This document shows positions 25,369 to 34,130 of a stretch of DNA of 54,621 bases, piece after piece. The DNA comes from Mariprofundaceae bacterium. Lineage in GTDB: Bacteria; Pseudomonadota; Zetaproteobacteria; Mariprofundales; Mariprofundaceae. Made by a program: the position numbers and the translations under genes. The stretch is from positions 1 through 54,621 of the forward strand of contig JAJFLC010000008.1 of the NCBI GenBank assembly GCA_021772895.1, given 5' to 3'. Numbering within the stretch: the stretch's first letter is position 1; every line of letters begins with the position of its first letter. The notes beneath the pieces were generated by a model. That model was not told the DNA's origin, did no database searches, and saw only the letters and a program-made list of their open reading frames with translations.

Positions 25369-27267
25369 ATGGCTGTTGTAAACATGTATCCCACACGTCT
25401 GCTGCTTGCTGAAAGGCTAACATTGGCCGTGCTGCTTTCGGGCGTGGCCTCATTGGCATTGTCCGATTTTGTGAGCCCGCTTTACTGGGTGATGGTGGTG
25501 CTCATGGCGGTGGTACGTTTATGGCGTGGGCCGCTGTTTTCTCTCACTGAGATGCAGACCAGCATGATTGGCTGGGCCGGTTTTGTATGGGTGGGTTTGG
25601 AACTGTTGCTGGGCCGGGCACTGGTTGTCGCGTTTACTGATTTTTTACTGATTCTTTCTTTGGCGATCGTCATTGAAGAAGCCGTGCCTCGGAATCAGTT
25701 GCATCGAATGCTGGTGGGTTTCTTTCTGATATTAGGGGCGGCTGTTTTGACCGATAGTGTGCTTTATATCATTCCTCTGGCGAGTTTTGTGTGGTTTGTC
25801 TGGCGTGCATCCCAGTGTCTGTATGGTATGCAGCTTCCTGGTGGTGATTTGCCACTTACAGCATGGCGATCAGATGTTCGGATTTTATTTGGAATGTTTG
25901 CAATGGCTGGGCTGTTGTTTGTTTTGCTACCTCGTTTTGACTTTCAATCATATCTGAAGCCTGTGCAGCCGCGCATGCAGACCAGTGGTTTTTCATCGCA
26001 GGTTCAACTGGGAGACTTTGCGCGAACGCTTGATGCAACGGTTGTTCTCCGTGTTGAACCTGTTGGAGATGATCATAAAAATTTTCGGAACAGGATGATG
26101 GGGCGTTATTGGCGAGGAATATCATTAAGCACATACATTGGAAATGGATGGAAAGAAGTACCTGAACGGAGGGTCTCACACTGGCAGAAGGGTAGTGAGG
26201 TAAAGCTTACGGATGAAGCGCCAGATTTGAAATTTGCTGTTTATAGAGAGGCCAGCGACCACCCGTACGTTTTTGTGCCTGATGGTTTGGGGAAAATTAC
26301 TCAGATACCTGCAGCCATGCGCATTGGAGATCAGGGCAGCATTCGTTTTACATCCCCACCATCACGGCGTTTGCGAATGGTGATGCAATCGACTGGACGT
26401 GGCGCAGGGCTGAAACACCTTCGTGCGCCTGTGGCGCAGGAGAAGGAAGATGGACCGGTTCCGAAAGAGGTGGCTGTGTGGGCTGAGAAGATTGCAGGCG
26501 ATGAGGTTTCTTCAGAGGCAAGACTTGGTCGACTCATGGCGGAGCTTAAGGGTTGGGAATATGATCTGAATGCAAGTTTTGATCATGAGACCCCAATTGT
26601 CTCATTCTTGAGACAGAAACGTGGCCATTGTGAATTTTATGCAAGCACGCTGGTATTGGCAGCCAGATCGTTGGGGGTTCCTGCCCGGGTTGTGAATGGT
26701 TATTATGGTGGTGAGTGGAATGAGACGGGCGGTTTTTATCTTGTTCGGCAACAACATGCCCACAGTTGGGTTGAGGTATGGATTGATGGGCAGTGGCAGC
26801 GTTTTGACCCGACACCAGCTTCACGCTGGCAGTTGTCCGGTGTTCGGTTTCCTGCATTGGATGAGGTATGGGAGACAGTTAAACTTAGCTGGTATCGCTA
26901 TGTGCTTGAATTTCAGGATTCAGATCGAAATCAGGCATTTCAATCATTCATCAGTCTGTTGAAAACGTATATGGTGTGGATTGTTTTAATCATTTCAGGC
27001 GTTGTTTTGGGGCTGTTTCTGAAAAGAAGCAGGTTTAGGTTTCCCCGATTTTTTTCGGGTGATTTGTATGCCATGCTGGATGGGTGGCTCATCAAACGGG
27101 GTGTTAACAGGCGTTGCCATCAACCTCTGAGGCATGTGTCTTTACCCAAAGGGATCGAGAAAAAACAGTGGCAGATGTTTGTGCAAAGCTGGGAACACCA
27201 GGCTTATGGAGAGCATGAAAAATGGAGTCGATGGGACTTAAAACGCCATCTGCGTGCGCTTTCTTAA
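25369..27267 (+). CDS. TgpA-type membrane transglutaminase (DUF3488 plus transglutaminase core)
   Basis: 632 residues. The N-terminal ~190 residues contain about six hydrophobic segments (DUF3488 part). The transglutaminase-like domain follows with catalytic Cys421 (KRGHCEFYASTLVLAARSLG), His465 (QQHAHSWVEVWIDG) and Asp480 (RFDPTPASRW). A further membrane helix lies near residue 535 (TYMVWIVLIISGVVLGLFL) with a basic cytoplasmic tail. TgpA of Pseudomonas is essential there and faces the periplasm. It begins right after the DUF58 stop. Confidence 0.93.
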   Translation: MAVVNMYPTRLLLAERLTLAVLLSGVASLALSDFVSPLYWVMVVLMAVVRLWRGPLFSLTEMQTSMIGWAGFVWVGLELLLGRALVVAFTDFLLILSLAIVIEEAVPRNQLHRMLVGFFLILGAAVLTDSVLYIIPLASFVWFVWRASQCLYGMQLPGGDLPLTAWRSDVRILFGMFAMAGLLFVLLPRFDFQSYLKPVQPRMQTSGFSSQVQLGDFARTLDATVVLRVEPVGDDHKNFRNRMMGRYWRGISLSTYIGNGWKEVPERRVSHWQKGSEVKLTDEAPDLKFAVYREASDHPYVFVPDGLGKITQIPAAMRIGDQGSIRFTSPPSRRLRMVMQSTGRGAGLKHLRAPVAQEKEDGPVPKEVAVWAEKIAGDEVSSEARLGRLMAELKGWEYDLNASFDHETPIVSFLRQKRGHCEFYASTLVLAARSLGVPARVVNGYYGGEWNETGGFYLVRQQHAHSWVEVWIDGQWQRFDPTPASRWQLSGVRFPALDEVWETVKLSWYRYVLEFQDSDRNQAFQSFISLLKTYMVWIVLIISGVVLGLFLKRSRFRFPRFFSGDLYAMLDGWLIKRGVNRRCHQPLRHVSLPKGIEKKQWQMFVQSWEHQAYGEHEKWSRWDLKRHLRALS

Positions 27268-27322
27268 TATCACTGTTAGATTGCGCAAAACTATCGTAAA
27301 TTATCTCTGTTAGGGGGATCCT

Positions 27323-28105
27323 GTGGGAATTCTTGAAGGAAAAAAAGGTCTGATTCTTGGTGTGGCAAATGATAAGTCCATCGCCTGGGGTGTGACGCAA
27401 GCATGCAAGCGTGAAGGCGCTGAGCTTGGTTTTAATTATCTCGGAGAAATGCTGGAGAAGCGAGTTCGTCCACTGGCAGAATCGATGGATGCCACATTGA
27501 TCGAGCCACTTGATGTGAGCGATGATGCTCAAATGGATGGCTTTTTTGAAATGGTTGAAAAGAAGTGGGGCAAGCTTGATTTTCTGGTGCATTCCATTGC
27601 ATTTGCCAATAAAGACGCCTTAAAAGGCAATTTCCGGGATACCAGCCGGGCTGACTTCCAGCTTGCTCTGGATATTTCCGCATACTCGTTTATTGCCTGT
27701 GCCCAGCGTGCCTCGAAATTGATGAGCGAGGGTGGAAGTATGGTCACCATGTCTTATCTGGGAGCTGTGCGTGCGGTTCCAAATTATAATGTTATGGGTG
27801 TAGCCAAGGCTGCGCTTGAGGCATCGACCCGTTATCTGGCTCAGGATCTTGGGCGTGATGGTATTCGTGTGAATGCGGTGTCTGCCGGCCCAATCAGAAC
27901 GCTGGCTGCATCTGCCGTTGGAGATTTTCGCAAACTCATGGATAAAAGCGCGCGTGGTTCCATGCTTGGCCGTAATGTCTCACAGGAAGAGGTTGGCAAT
28001 ACAACGGCTTATCTGCTTTCGGATATGGCATCAGGTGTTTCCGGTGAAGTGCATTACGTTGACAACGGCTTCCATGTGGGTGCTGGCGATCCGGGTATCG
28101 AATAA
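27323..28105 (+). CDS. fabI: enoyl-[acyl-carrier-protein] reductase (NADH), FabI type
   Basis: 260 residues from a GTG start with TAGGGGGATCCT upstream. It performs the last step of each fatty-acid elongation cycle. Visible: the N-terminal LEGKKGLILGVANDKSIAWG cofactor site, MSYLGAVRAVPNYNVMGVAK with Tyr145, Tyr155 and Lys162 as the catalytic set, and the C-terminal SGVSGEVHYVDNGFHV. FabI is the triclosan and isoniazid-family target. It is followed 3 nt later by aroC. Confidence 0.97.
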   Translation: MGILEGKKGLILGVANDKSIAWGVTQACKREGAELGFNYLGEMLEKRVRPLAESMDATLIEPLDVSDDAQMDGFFEMVEKKWGKLDFLVHSIAFANKDALKGNFRDTSRADFQLALDISAYSFIACAQRASKLMSEGGSMVTMSYLGAVRAVPNYNVMGVAKAALEASTRYLAQDLGRDGIRVNAVSAGPIRTLAASAVGDFRKLMDKSARGSMLGRNVSQEEVGNTTAYLLSDMASGVSGEVHYVDNGFHVGAGDPGIE

Positions 28106-28108
28106 GTC

Positions 28109-29170
28109 GTGTCCGGTTCATCTTTTGGTCAGATATTTCGTGTAACAACGGCCGGGGAATCACATGGCCCGGCACTGGTTGCGATTGTTGATGGTTGCCC
28201 TGCCGGTATTGAATTGAATGAATCGGACATTCAACCCGATTTGGATCGTAGAAAACCCGGCCAATCCAAATACACCACACAACGCAAAGAAGATGATATT
28301 GTAGAAATACTTTCCGGTGTTTTTGAAGGCAAAACCACAGGTTGTCCGATTGGGTTGCTGATTCGGAACACTGATCAACGCAGTAAAGATTATTCAGACA
28401 TCAAAGATAAATTCCGTCCGGGTCATGCAGACATGACTTATTTTGAGAAGTATGGAATGCGCGATTATCGTGGTGGTGGCCGTTCTTCAGCACGTGAGAC
28501 GGCTGTTCGGGTGGCGGCTGGGGCAGTGGCAAAAAAAATGCTCTTATCCTTCGGCATTGCAATTCGAGGCTGGGTGGATCAAATCGGCCCTGTGAAAGTT
28601 GATTCAAGTCGTTTTGATTTGAATGAGATTGAAAAAAATGCTTTCTTTTGTCCTGATGCGGTGGCTGCTGAAGCGATGGCAGGCTTTATGGACAAGTTGC
28701 GTAAGGAAGGAGATTCGATTGGTGCAGCCGTTTCCGTTGAAGCACATGGTATGATTCCGGGGCTGGGTGAGCCTGTTTTTGATCGTTTGGATGCGGATAT
28801 TGCCAAGGCGATGGTGTCGATTCCTGCGGTGAAAGGTGTCGAAATGGGTGATGGTTTTGCCTGTGTTGAAGCAAAAGGTTCCGAGTTTGGCGATGCGATG
28901 CGAAAAGAGGGTTTTACCAGTAATCACGCGGGTGGCGTACTGGGTGGTATTGCTAATGGTGATGCAATCCGTGCACGTCTGGCACTTAAACCGACCTCTT
29001 CGATTCTGAAATCACGTCCGACTGTAGATATTCATGGTAATGAGACTGAAATTATCACAAAAGGCCGACATGATCCGTGTGTGGGCATTCGAGCGGTTCC
29101 GATTGCTGAGGCGATGTTGGCGCTGGTGCTGGCTGATCACATGTTAAGGCAACGTGCGAGCAAAATATAA
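28109..29170 (+). CDS. aroC: chorismate synthase
   Basis: 353 residues from a GTG start. It forms chorismate from EPSP with reduced FMN, the precursor used by the trpE product elsewhere in this window. Motifs: [20 protein letters not shown] at the N-terminus, [58 protein letters not shown], and [20 protein letters not shown] near the C-terminus. Confidence 0.98.
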   Translation: MSGSSFGQIFRVTTAGESHGPALVAIVDGCPAGIELNESDIQPDLDRRKPGQSKYTTQRKEDDIVEILSGVFEGKTTGCPIGLLIRNTDQRSKDYSDIKDKFRPGHADMTYFEKYGMRDYRGGGRSSARETAVRVAAGAVAKKMLLSFGIAIRGWVDQIGPVKVDSSRFDLNEIEKNAFFCPDAVAAEAMAGFMDKLRKEGDSIGAAVSVEAHGMIPGLGEPVFDRLDADIAKAMVSIPAVKGVEMGDGFACVEAKGSEFGDAMRKEGFTSNHAGGVLGGIANGDAIRARLALKPTSSILKSRPTVDIHGNETEIITKGRHDPCVGIRAVPIAEAMLALVLADHMLRQRASKI

Positions 29171-29206
29171 AATAAAAGGCCTGACCATTTTTTTATGCCT
29201 GGCTGA

Positions 29207-30094
29207 TTAATGATCAGCGACGCGAATTCTTGGATTAAACTCCTTTTCTGGAGCTGACATTTCTGAAACCGGCGGCAGATCTATGGCTTTTTGCTCAGGG
29301 GCCTGATCTTCCCAGTTATCATCATCTTCCCAGTTATCACTATCATCACTCCAATCATCATTTTCTCCGTTATCAGATGGTTTGGCGGGAGGGTTGCCAT
29401 CGTAGATCAGGTATTCGCGATTTTGCCTCCATGCTTCACGGGTGAAGAGATAAGGATCAAGTGCAAGCTCATCACGCAGGTTTGATGCATCCAACAGACG
29501 TGCTCTTTTCTCGACATATTTGAGCACAGTCAGAGGAATCGTAACAGGAGGTGCTAGAACCAATGCTGCCCAGAAGAGGCCATCGGTTGCAGTCGCTGTA
29601 ATGAAGTCCGGTGTATTGCGGATAGAATTAGATCCATATATGGGGTAAACAATATAGGCACCCTGTGAGACACCCCATACAGCAAGCGTTTGTCCAAAAT
29701 CTTCCTGGTGTTTTTCAAGTCCCACATGTGAAGCAACATCAATCAGACCCACAAGGCCGACACTTGAGTTGATAACAAAACGGAAAAGGTCTCCAACCCC
29801 CTGCTGTACCTTTCCTTGCAAGAAGTCATTTAAAATGGTGTTTGGATACGTCAGATTATCATAAAAATTCGAGATGGCTTTACGCATTTTTGGATCACTT
29901 CCAGACATATACCCTTCTGCAAGCGGTTTTAAGACGGCTTTGTCCAGCGTGTTATTAAACGCCTCTGTGCTGCGGTTTACCCCTTCAATAGGATCATGAT
30001 TGTTTTGTACTGTTGCACAGCCAGAAAAAAACAGCAGTGCAAGCAGTAAAAATGTTGTCAGTAGATGCTGATGATTGGGTGCAATTGCAAACAT
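29207..30094 (-). CDS. mlaA: MlaA (VacJ) outer-membrane lipoprotein
   Basis: 295 residues from ATG at 30094; a TTG at 30130 keeps the frame but gives a poor signal peptide, and neither start has a clear SD. The signal peptide ends at Cys26 in LLFFSGC. The MlaA domain shows NNHDPIEGVNRSTEAFNNTL, NDFLQGKVQQGVGDLFRFVI, GQTLAVWGVSQGAYIVYP and TAMLEA-like helices. It removes phospholipid from the outer leaflet of the outer membrane with OmpC/MlaFEDB. Unusual is a strongly acidic C-terminal tail (DDWSDDSDNWEDDDNWED) beyond the family core. No other mla gene is nearby. Confidence 0.92.
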   Translation of the reverse strand: MFAIAPNHQHLLTTFLLLALLFFSGCATVQNNHDPIEGVNRSTEAFNNTLDKAVLKPLAEGYMSGSDPKMRKAISNFYDNLTYPNTILNDFLQGKVQQGVGDLFRFVINSSVGLVGLIDVASHVGLEKHQEDFGQTLAVWGVSQGAYIVYPIYGSNSIRNTPDFITATATDGLFWAALVLAPPVTIPLTVLKYVEKRARLLDASNLRDELALDPYLFTREAWRQNREYLIYDGNPPAKPSDNGENDDWSDDSDNWEDDDNWEDQAPEQKAIDLPPVSEMSAPEKEFNPRIRVADH

Positions 30095-30120
30095 GGGTGT
30101 ATTATGGCTTGATAAATTAG

Positions 30121-31164
30121 CTATGGGCAAGGGTTTGGAATAGCCCGGTGAATTTCGTCTATGGCCTGGGTTAAGTCATCTGTGAGATTAAGCGAGACAC
30201 TGGCAATATTGCTGCGAAGTTGCTGCATGGTGGTGGCGCCAATAATGGTGGATGTTACAAACGGACGCGTGTTCACAAAACTTAAGGCCATCTGAGCACA
30301 ATCAAGATGATATTCTGCGGCTAAAGCAGCATAGGCTTTTGTGGCTTCAATGCCTTGTTTTGTTGAGTAGCGTTGATAATCAGGGAAAAGCGTAAGCCTT
30401 CCGTTTTCAGGCTGTTGCTTGTTCAGGTATTTCCCGGAAAGTGCGCCAAACCCAAGCGGCGAGTAGGCCAGCAGACCAACCTGTTCACGGTGGGATATTT
30501 CAGCCATACCGATTTCATAGCTGCGGTTAAGAAGGTTGTAGGGGTTTTGAATGGAAACGACTCGCGGCAATGCATGTTCTTTTGCAACATTCAAATATTG
30601 CATGGTTCCCCATGGTGTTTCATTGGAAATACCGATATGCCTGATCTTTCCCTGTTTGACCAATTCGCCGAGTGCTTCAAGTGTTTCTACAATCGGTGTT
30701 GTTATGGTCTCTTCTGCCTGTGTGTAACCAAGCTGACCAAAATAGTTTGTTTTGCGTTCAGGCCAGTGCACTTGATAGAGGTCGATGTGATCGGTCTGAA
30801 GGCGTTTAAGGCTCCCTTCAACAGCGGCAAAGATATTTTTTTGATCCAGTTTGGCTTCACCCTTTCGAATATGCGGGCACCATGCTGTCGGCCCACACAC
30901 CTTGCTGGCTAAAACAACATCATCGCGGTGGCCACCCTTTTTTAACCAGTTGCCGATGATGATTTCGCTTGCGCCATAGGTGTCAGCCTTCGGAGGTATG
31001 GCATAAAGCTCAGCGGTATCGATAAAATTAACACCCTGATCCCGTGCATAATCCAGTTGTTCAAAGGCTTCTGATTGTGTGTTTTGGTTGCCCCATGTCA
31101 TGCTTCCAAGACATATGAGACTGACCGAGATATCGGTGTTGCCAAGTTGTTTATACTTCATCAT
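30121..31164 (-). CDS. tas: NADP(H)-dependent aldo-keto reductase, Tas type
   Basis: 347 residues, length and sequence very close to E. coli Tas. (alpha/beta)8 barrel with the tetrad Asp/Tyr in VNFIDTAELYAIPPKADTYG, Lys in VVLASKVCGP and His in HIDLYQVHWPERKTNYFGQ. SNETPWGTMQYL, VSIQNPYNLLNRSYEIGMAE and STIIGATTMQQLRSNIAS mark the cofactor part. The start may be 31164 or the adjacent ATG. The natural substrate is uncertain. Divergent from the CDGSH gene. Confidence 0.92.
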   Translation of the reverse strand: MMKYKQLGNTDISVSLICLGSMTWGNQNTQSEAFEQLDYARDQGVNFIDTAELYAIPPKADTYGASEIIIGNWLKKGGHRDDVVLASKVCGPTAWCPHIRKGEAKLDQKNIFAAVEGSLKRLQTDHIDLYQVHWPERKTNYFGQLGYTQAEETITTPIVETLEALGELVKQGKIRHIGISNETPWGTMQYLNVAKEHALPRVVSIQNPYNLLNRSYEIGMAEISHREQVGLLAYSPLGFGALSGKYLNKQQPENGRLTLFPDYQRYSTKQGIEATKAYAALAAEYHLDCAQMALSFVNTRPFVTSTIIGATTMQQLRSNIASVSLNLTDDLTQAIDEIHRAIPNPCP

Positions 31165-31203
31165 GCGCTTTTTACTGTAGCCAGCTTCATTTGTCTAATG
31201 ATC

Positions 31204-31209
31204 TATAAT
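31204..31209 (+). promoter_or_regulatory. putative -10 box for the CDGSH protein gene
   Basis: A perfect TATAAT lies 30 nt before the ATG at 31240, in the 75-nt divergent gap with tas. No convincing -35 hexamer is seen 16-18 nt upstream, so an activator or an extended promoter may be involved. Confidence 0.35.
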
Positions 31210-31239
31210 CATAAAACCTGATGATAGCAGGAGGTGGGC

Positions 31240-31881
31240 ATGGCAAAAAAAATACAAACATATCAAGGGGAAAATATCACGGTTCATTTTGATGCAAGCC
31301 GTTGTATGCATGCTGGAAAATGTGTCCATGATTTACCCGAGGTTTTCAGGCCGGAGTCACGTGGCCGATGGATATTTCCAGATGCTGCTGATGTTGAAGC
31401 TTTATCCGAGATGATTGCCACCTGTCCATCGGGCGCGTTGACGTATGTTCGTATGGATGTTTCAAAGAGTGAGAAAAAACCGGAGGTCAACAGTATCTCA
31501 GTGATGCCTGGCGGGCCACTTTATGTTCATGCAGACATGGAGATTCATGACGTGCCGGAACCATCATACCGGGCTGCTCTGTGTCGTTGTGGGGCTAGCT
31601 GTGCGCCGCCCTATTGTGATGGTGCGCATAAATCAGCGGGTTTTAAGGATGGTAGTGGTGATTTTTCAGGGCAGGTAGAAGAGATATCTATCAATGGCTG
31701 CCTGAGCATTTCAACGGTTTCTGATGGACCGTTATTGATTAAGGGTGGCTGCCAGTTACGGGATATCAAAGGGACTGTGTTTGCATCTCATGAACAGTTT
31801 GTCTTGTGTCGCTGTGGGGCATCTGCCAACAAACCTTATTGTGATGGCAGCCATGTTGGTATAAATTTCAAAGCCGATTGA
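31240..31881 (+). CDS. CDGSH iron-sulfur protein with N-terminal 4Fe-4S domain
   Basis: 213 residues from ATG at 31240, chosen because GCAGGAGGTGGGC places an ideal SD 5-6 nt upstream; GTG 31234 would overlap it. Residues ~10-70 form a divergent mono-cluster ferredoxin domain (CMHAGKCVHDLPEVF and ATCPSGAL). Two CDGSH/mitoNEET-type motifs follow: LCRCGASCAPPYCDGAHKSA near residue 118 and LCRCGASANKPYCDGSHVGI near 195. Each CDGSH site binds a labile 2Fe-2S cluster through three Cys and one His. The role is likely iron-sulfur handling or electron transfer. Confidence 0.92.
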   Translation: MAKKIQTYQGENITVHFDASRCMHAGKCVHDLPEVFRPESRGRWIFPDAADVEALSEMIATCPSGALTYVRMDVSKSEKKPEVNSISVMPGGPLYVHADMEIHDVPEPSYRAALCRCGASCAPPYCDGAHKSAGFKDGSGDFSGQVEEISINGCLSISTVSDGPLLIKGGCQLRDIKGTVFASHEQFVLCRCGASANKPYCDGSHVGINFKAD

Positions 31882-31886
31882 TCTAC

Positions 31887-32210
31887 TTATGCTTTGGCAC
31901 CGGATAGATTCAGGCCAACAACACCTGCAATAATCAAAACAATGCTGATCATTTTTAACAGGTTCATGGGCTCTTTAAAATAGAGCACACCGATCACAGC
32001 AATCAGGGCTGTGCCAACACCTGCCCAGATGGCATAGGTCATGCCGACTTCAAGTTTTTTGAGTGCCAGTGCCATAAGTACAAAAGAGGCGGTATAAAAG
32101 ATTACAAGCAGTCCGGACGGCAGCAATTTTGAGAAACCATCGGACAGTTTCATGGCTGTGGTTCCTCCGACTTCAAAGACAATGGCAAAACCAAGATAAA
32201 TCCAGTGCAT
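31887..32210 (-). CDS. small multidrug resistance (SMR) family transporter
   Basis: 107 residues with four hydrophobic helices. The membrane Glu used for proton coupling in EmrE is at Glu13 (YLGFAIVFEVGGTTAMKLSD). Helix 3 has the YAIWAGVGTALIAVIGVLYF signature, and the C-terminus has IAGVVGLNLSGAK. SMR pumps expel quaternary ammonium compounds or guanidinium (Gdx). There is no partner gene, so a homodimer is expected. No guanidine riboswitch was recognised upstream. It is convergent with the CDGSH gene, 5 nt apart. Confidence 0.93.
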   Translation of the reverse strand: MHWIYLGFAIVFEVGGTTAMKLSDGFSKLLPSGLLVIFYTASFVLMALALKKLEVGMTYAIWAGVGTALIAVIGVLYFKEPMNLLKMISIVLIIAGVVGLNLSGAKA

Positions 32211-32229
32211 ATGTTCCCTCCTTCTTTAT

Positions 32230-32958
32230 CTATTCCGGTGAAACGCTTTGTATCAATGCTTTAGGTTCAACCACTGTGTATGTACCCGCTTTTAAACCGG
32301 TTTGTTCCAGTGAAAGGGTACCAATATGTGTTCGTGTCAGTGCGGTCACATGATTGCCGATGGCAGCAAACATTCTGCGCACCTGATGATAGCGACCTTC
32401 ATGGAGTATAAGCACGGCCTGCTTTTCTCCAACTGCGGTCATTTCTGCGGGAAGGCAGGCTCTGTAATCATCTTCGAGCATCAGTTTCCCGCTGGCGAAG
32501 AGTTCCATCTCATTACCACTCAGGGGTTGATCCAGTGTCACAGCATAGGTTTTGGAGATGTGATGTTTTGGACTGGTCAAGTGATGGTTGAGTTGCCCGT
32601 CATCGGTAAGAATCAGGAGTCCCGAAGTCTCCTTGTCGAGTCTGCCGACACTGGAAAGCGGCGGTTTACGATATTGCCACTGCTCTGGAAGATCATCATA
32701 GATCAGCACACCCTTCTCTTTATGCGAGCATACGGCATCAAGCGGTTTGTGATAGATTAGTGTTAACCCTTCAGGGTGATCAAGCGGTTCCCCATCAAAC
32801 AGGACAAACACCGGATCAACTTTTTCAGATGGTGACTTTACGACTTTTCCATCGCAGGTGATTAACCCCTGCTTGACCCAACTCTTCACATCTTTACGCG
32901 AACCATAAGCGAGATTGGAGAGCAGCTTGTCCAGACGCTCGGTTTTATTCATACTCAT
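32230..32958 (-). CDS. rsuA: 16S rRNA pseudouridine synthase, RsuA family
   Basis: 242 residues from ATG 32958 (ATG 32952 also possible); the longer frame runs deep into the neighbouring gene. The N-terminal S4-like segment is RLDKLLSNLAYGSRKDVKSW. The catalytic Asp lies in SSVGRLDKETSGLLILTDDG. The LILHEGRYHQVRRMFAAIGN motif is strongly RsuA/RluE-like. RsuA makes pseudouridine 516 in 16S rRNA. The start overlaps the upstream methyltransferase gene by 14 nt; the two may act together on rRNA. Confidence 0.9.
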   Translation of the reverse strand: MSMNKTERLDKLLSNLAYGSRKDVKSWVKQGLITCDGKVVKSPSEKVDPVFVLFDGEPLDHPEGLTLIYHKPLDAVCSHKEKGVLIYDDLPEQWQYRKPPLSSVGRLDKETSGLLILTDDGQLNHHLTSPKHHISKTYAVTLDQPLSGNEMELFASGKLMLEDDYRACLPAEMTAVGEKQAVLILHEGRYHQVRRMFAAIGNHVTALTRTHIGTLSLEQTGLKAGTYTVVEPKALIQSVSPE

Positions 32959-34033
32959 AATCGTAATCCCAACCTTCTTCATTTGTTGTCTGAGCCGGGC
33001 GTTGTTTTGTCCGCGGGTTCGCGCCCCTGGAGGCCTCAATAATTTTAAACCCCTGCTCCTGAACGACAGCGTGATGCTCCATCAGCATGCGATCCAGTAC
33101 CGCTTCATAAGCCAGCTTTCGATTGGCTACCATGTAGAGCTTGCCATTGCGCTTCAATGAGTTACAGGCGTTGGCAATAATTGTTTGTCCGAGTGGAACA
33201 TCCTGACTTTGCCCGCTATGAAAGGGAGGGTTACATACAACCCAGTCCAGTTTTAAGGGTAATGGATCAGTCACTGCATCGAACCAGTGTGGTTTAACTT
33301 TATTTTGCCATATTTGGATATTCTGCTCTGCACATTCAAGCGCCAGTCGGTCGGCTTCGACCAGATGAAGGCTATCGATATCTGGATGTGATTTGAGAAT
33401 GTTTACGGAAAGAAAACCATAACCACAGCAGAGATCCATGCCTGTTCCGAACAGTGCGTCGGGCAGATGTTGAAGTAAAAGCTGTGAACCGATGTCTGCT
33501 CTATCCCAACTGAATAGTCCGGGTTGTGAAATGAGTCCATGGCCTTCAATCACTCCGGACCTGACATTAGAAATCCACTGCGCCGTGAGCTCTGCATCCA
33601 ACGTATCAGTTTTTCTGGCTGAAAAAACACGACATTTGGATTTAGAGGATGAACTTACACTTCCGGCAAGTTTCTTGAGTGCAGACTCATAACTTTTAGC
33701 GCCATGGTTATTGGCGCATGCCATCAACAGTTTTCCGCCGTCAACCAGATGACTCATTGCATCGGCCATCCAGCCCAGCGTTTGTTGTTTGTTCTTTGAT
33801 GGTATCAAAAGGATAAGGTCAAACTCACCTTCAAGGTTGTGTGAGCAGTTGAAACCCAATCGTAACAGTTCGTCACAGGCAGGCTTGAAGTGCTGTAGAA
33901 TGGTAAGTTGATCACATTGTTTGCTGATCTCTTTTAGCCGTAGATCGGCATGCGCATTCATGATGGCAGCACGTGCGGTCTTATCATGTAAGGAATCAAA
34001 TGTGGCTTGATAGAGAAGTTGTGTGGCAGGCAT
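32945..34033 (-). CDS. class I SAM-dependent rRNA guanine-N2 methyltransferase, RsmC/RlmG-like
   Basis: 362 residues from ATG 34033; ATG 34099 and TTG 34114 keep the frame. The N-terminal half is a degenerate methyltransferase-like domain. The C-terminal half has the SAM motif GTGMDLCCGYGFLSVNILKS, the VEADRLALECAEQN acidic loop and the catalytic NPPFHSG. Duplicated-domain architecture and NPPFH are features of RsmC (16S G1207) and RlmG (23S G1835). I cannot choose between them. The C-terminal ~35 residues (basic, then EEGWDYDYEYE) are an extra tail. Confidence 0.87.
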   Translation of the reverse strand: MPATQLLYQATFDSLHDKTARAAIMNAHADLRLKEISKQCDQLTILQHFKPACDELLRLGFNCSHNLEGEFDLILLIPSKNKQQTLGWMADAMSHLVDGGKLLMACANNHGAKSYESALKKLAGSVSSSSKSKCRVFSARKTDTLDAELTAQWISNVRSGVIEGHGLISQPGLFSWDRADIGSQLLLQHLPDALFGTGMDLCCGYGFLSVNILKSHPDIDSLHLVEADRLALECAEQNIQIWQNKVKPHWFDAVTDPLPLKLDWVVCNPPFHSGQSQDVPLGQTIIANACNSLKRNGKLYMVANRKLAYEAVLDRMLMEHHAVVQEQGFKIIEASRGANPRTKQRPAQTTNEEGWDYDYEYE

Positions 34034-34081
34034 GATCGTGAATGTAGAAAGAAGATGGATTTCTGTCCAATTGATTGATGT

Positions 34082-34111
34082 TTGTCGGTTTTGATGCATA
34101 TGAACTATGAT
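34082..34111 (+). promoter_or_regulatory. predicted promoter of the KAP NTPase gene
   Basis: TTGTCG-type -35 (34082-34087, read as TTTGTCGG) and TATGAT -10 (34106-34111) with about 18 nt between. The start codon follows 20 nt downstream with an AGGAGGGGG SD. It is divergent from the methyltransferase gene. Confidence 0.42.
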
Positions 34112-34130
34112 CAATGACAGGAGGGGGATT

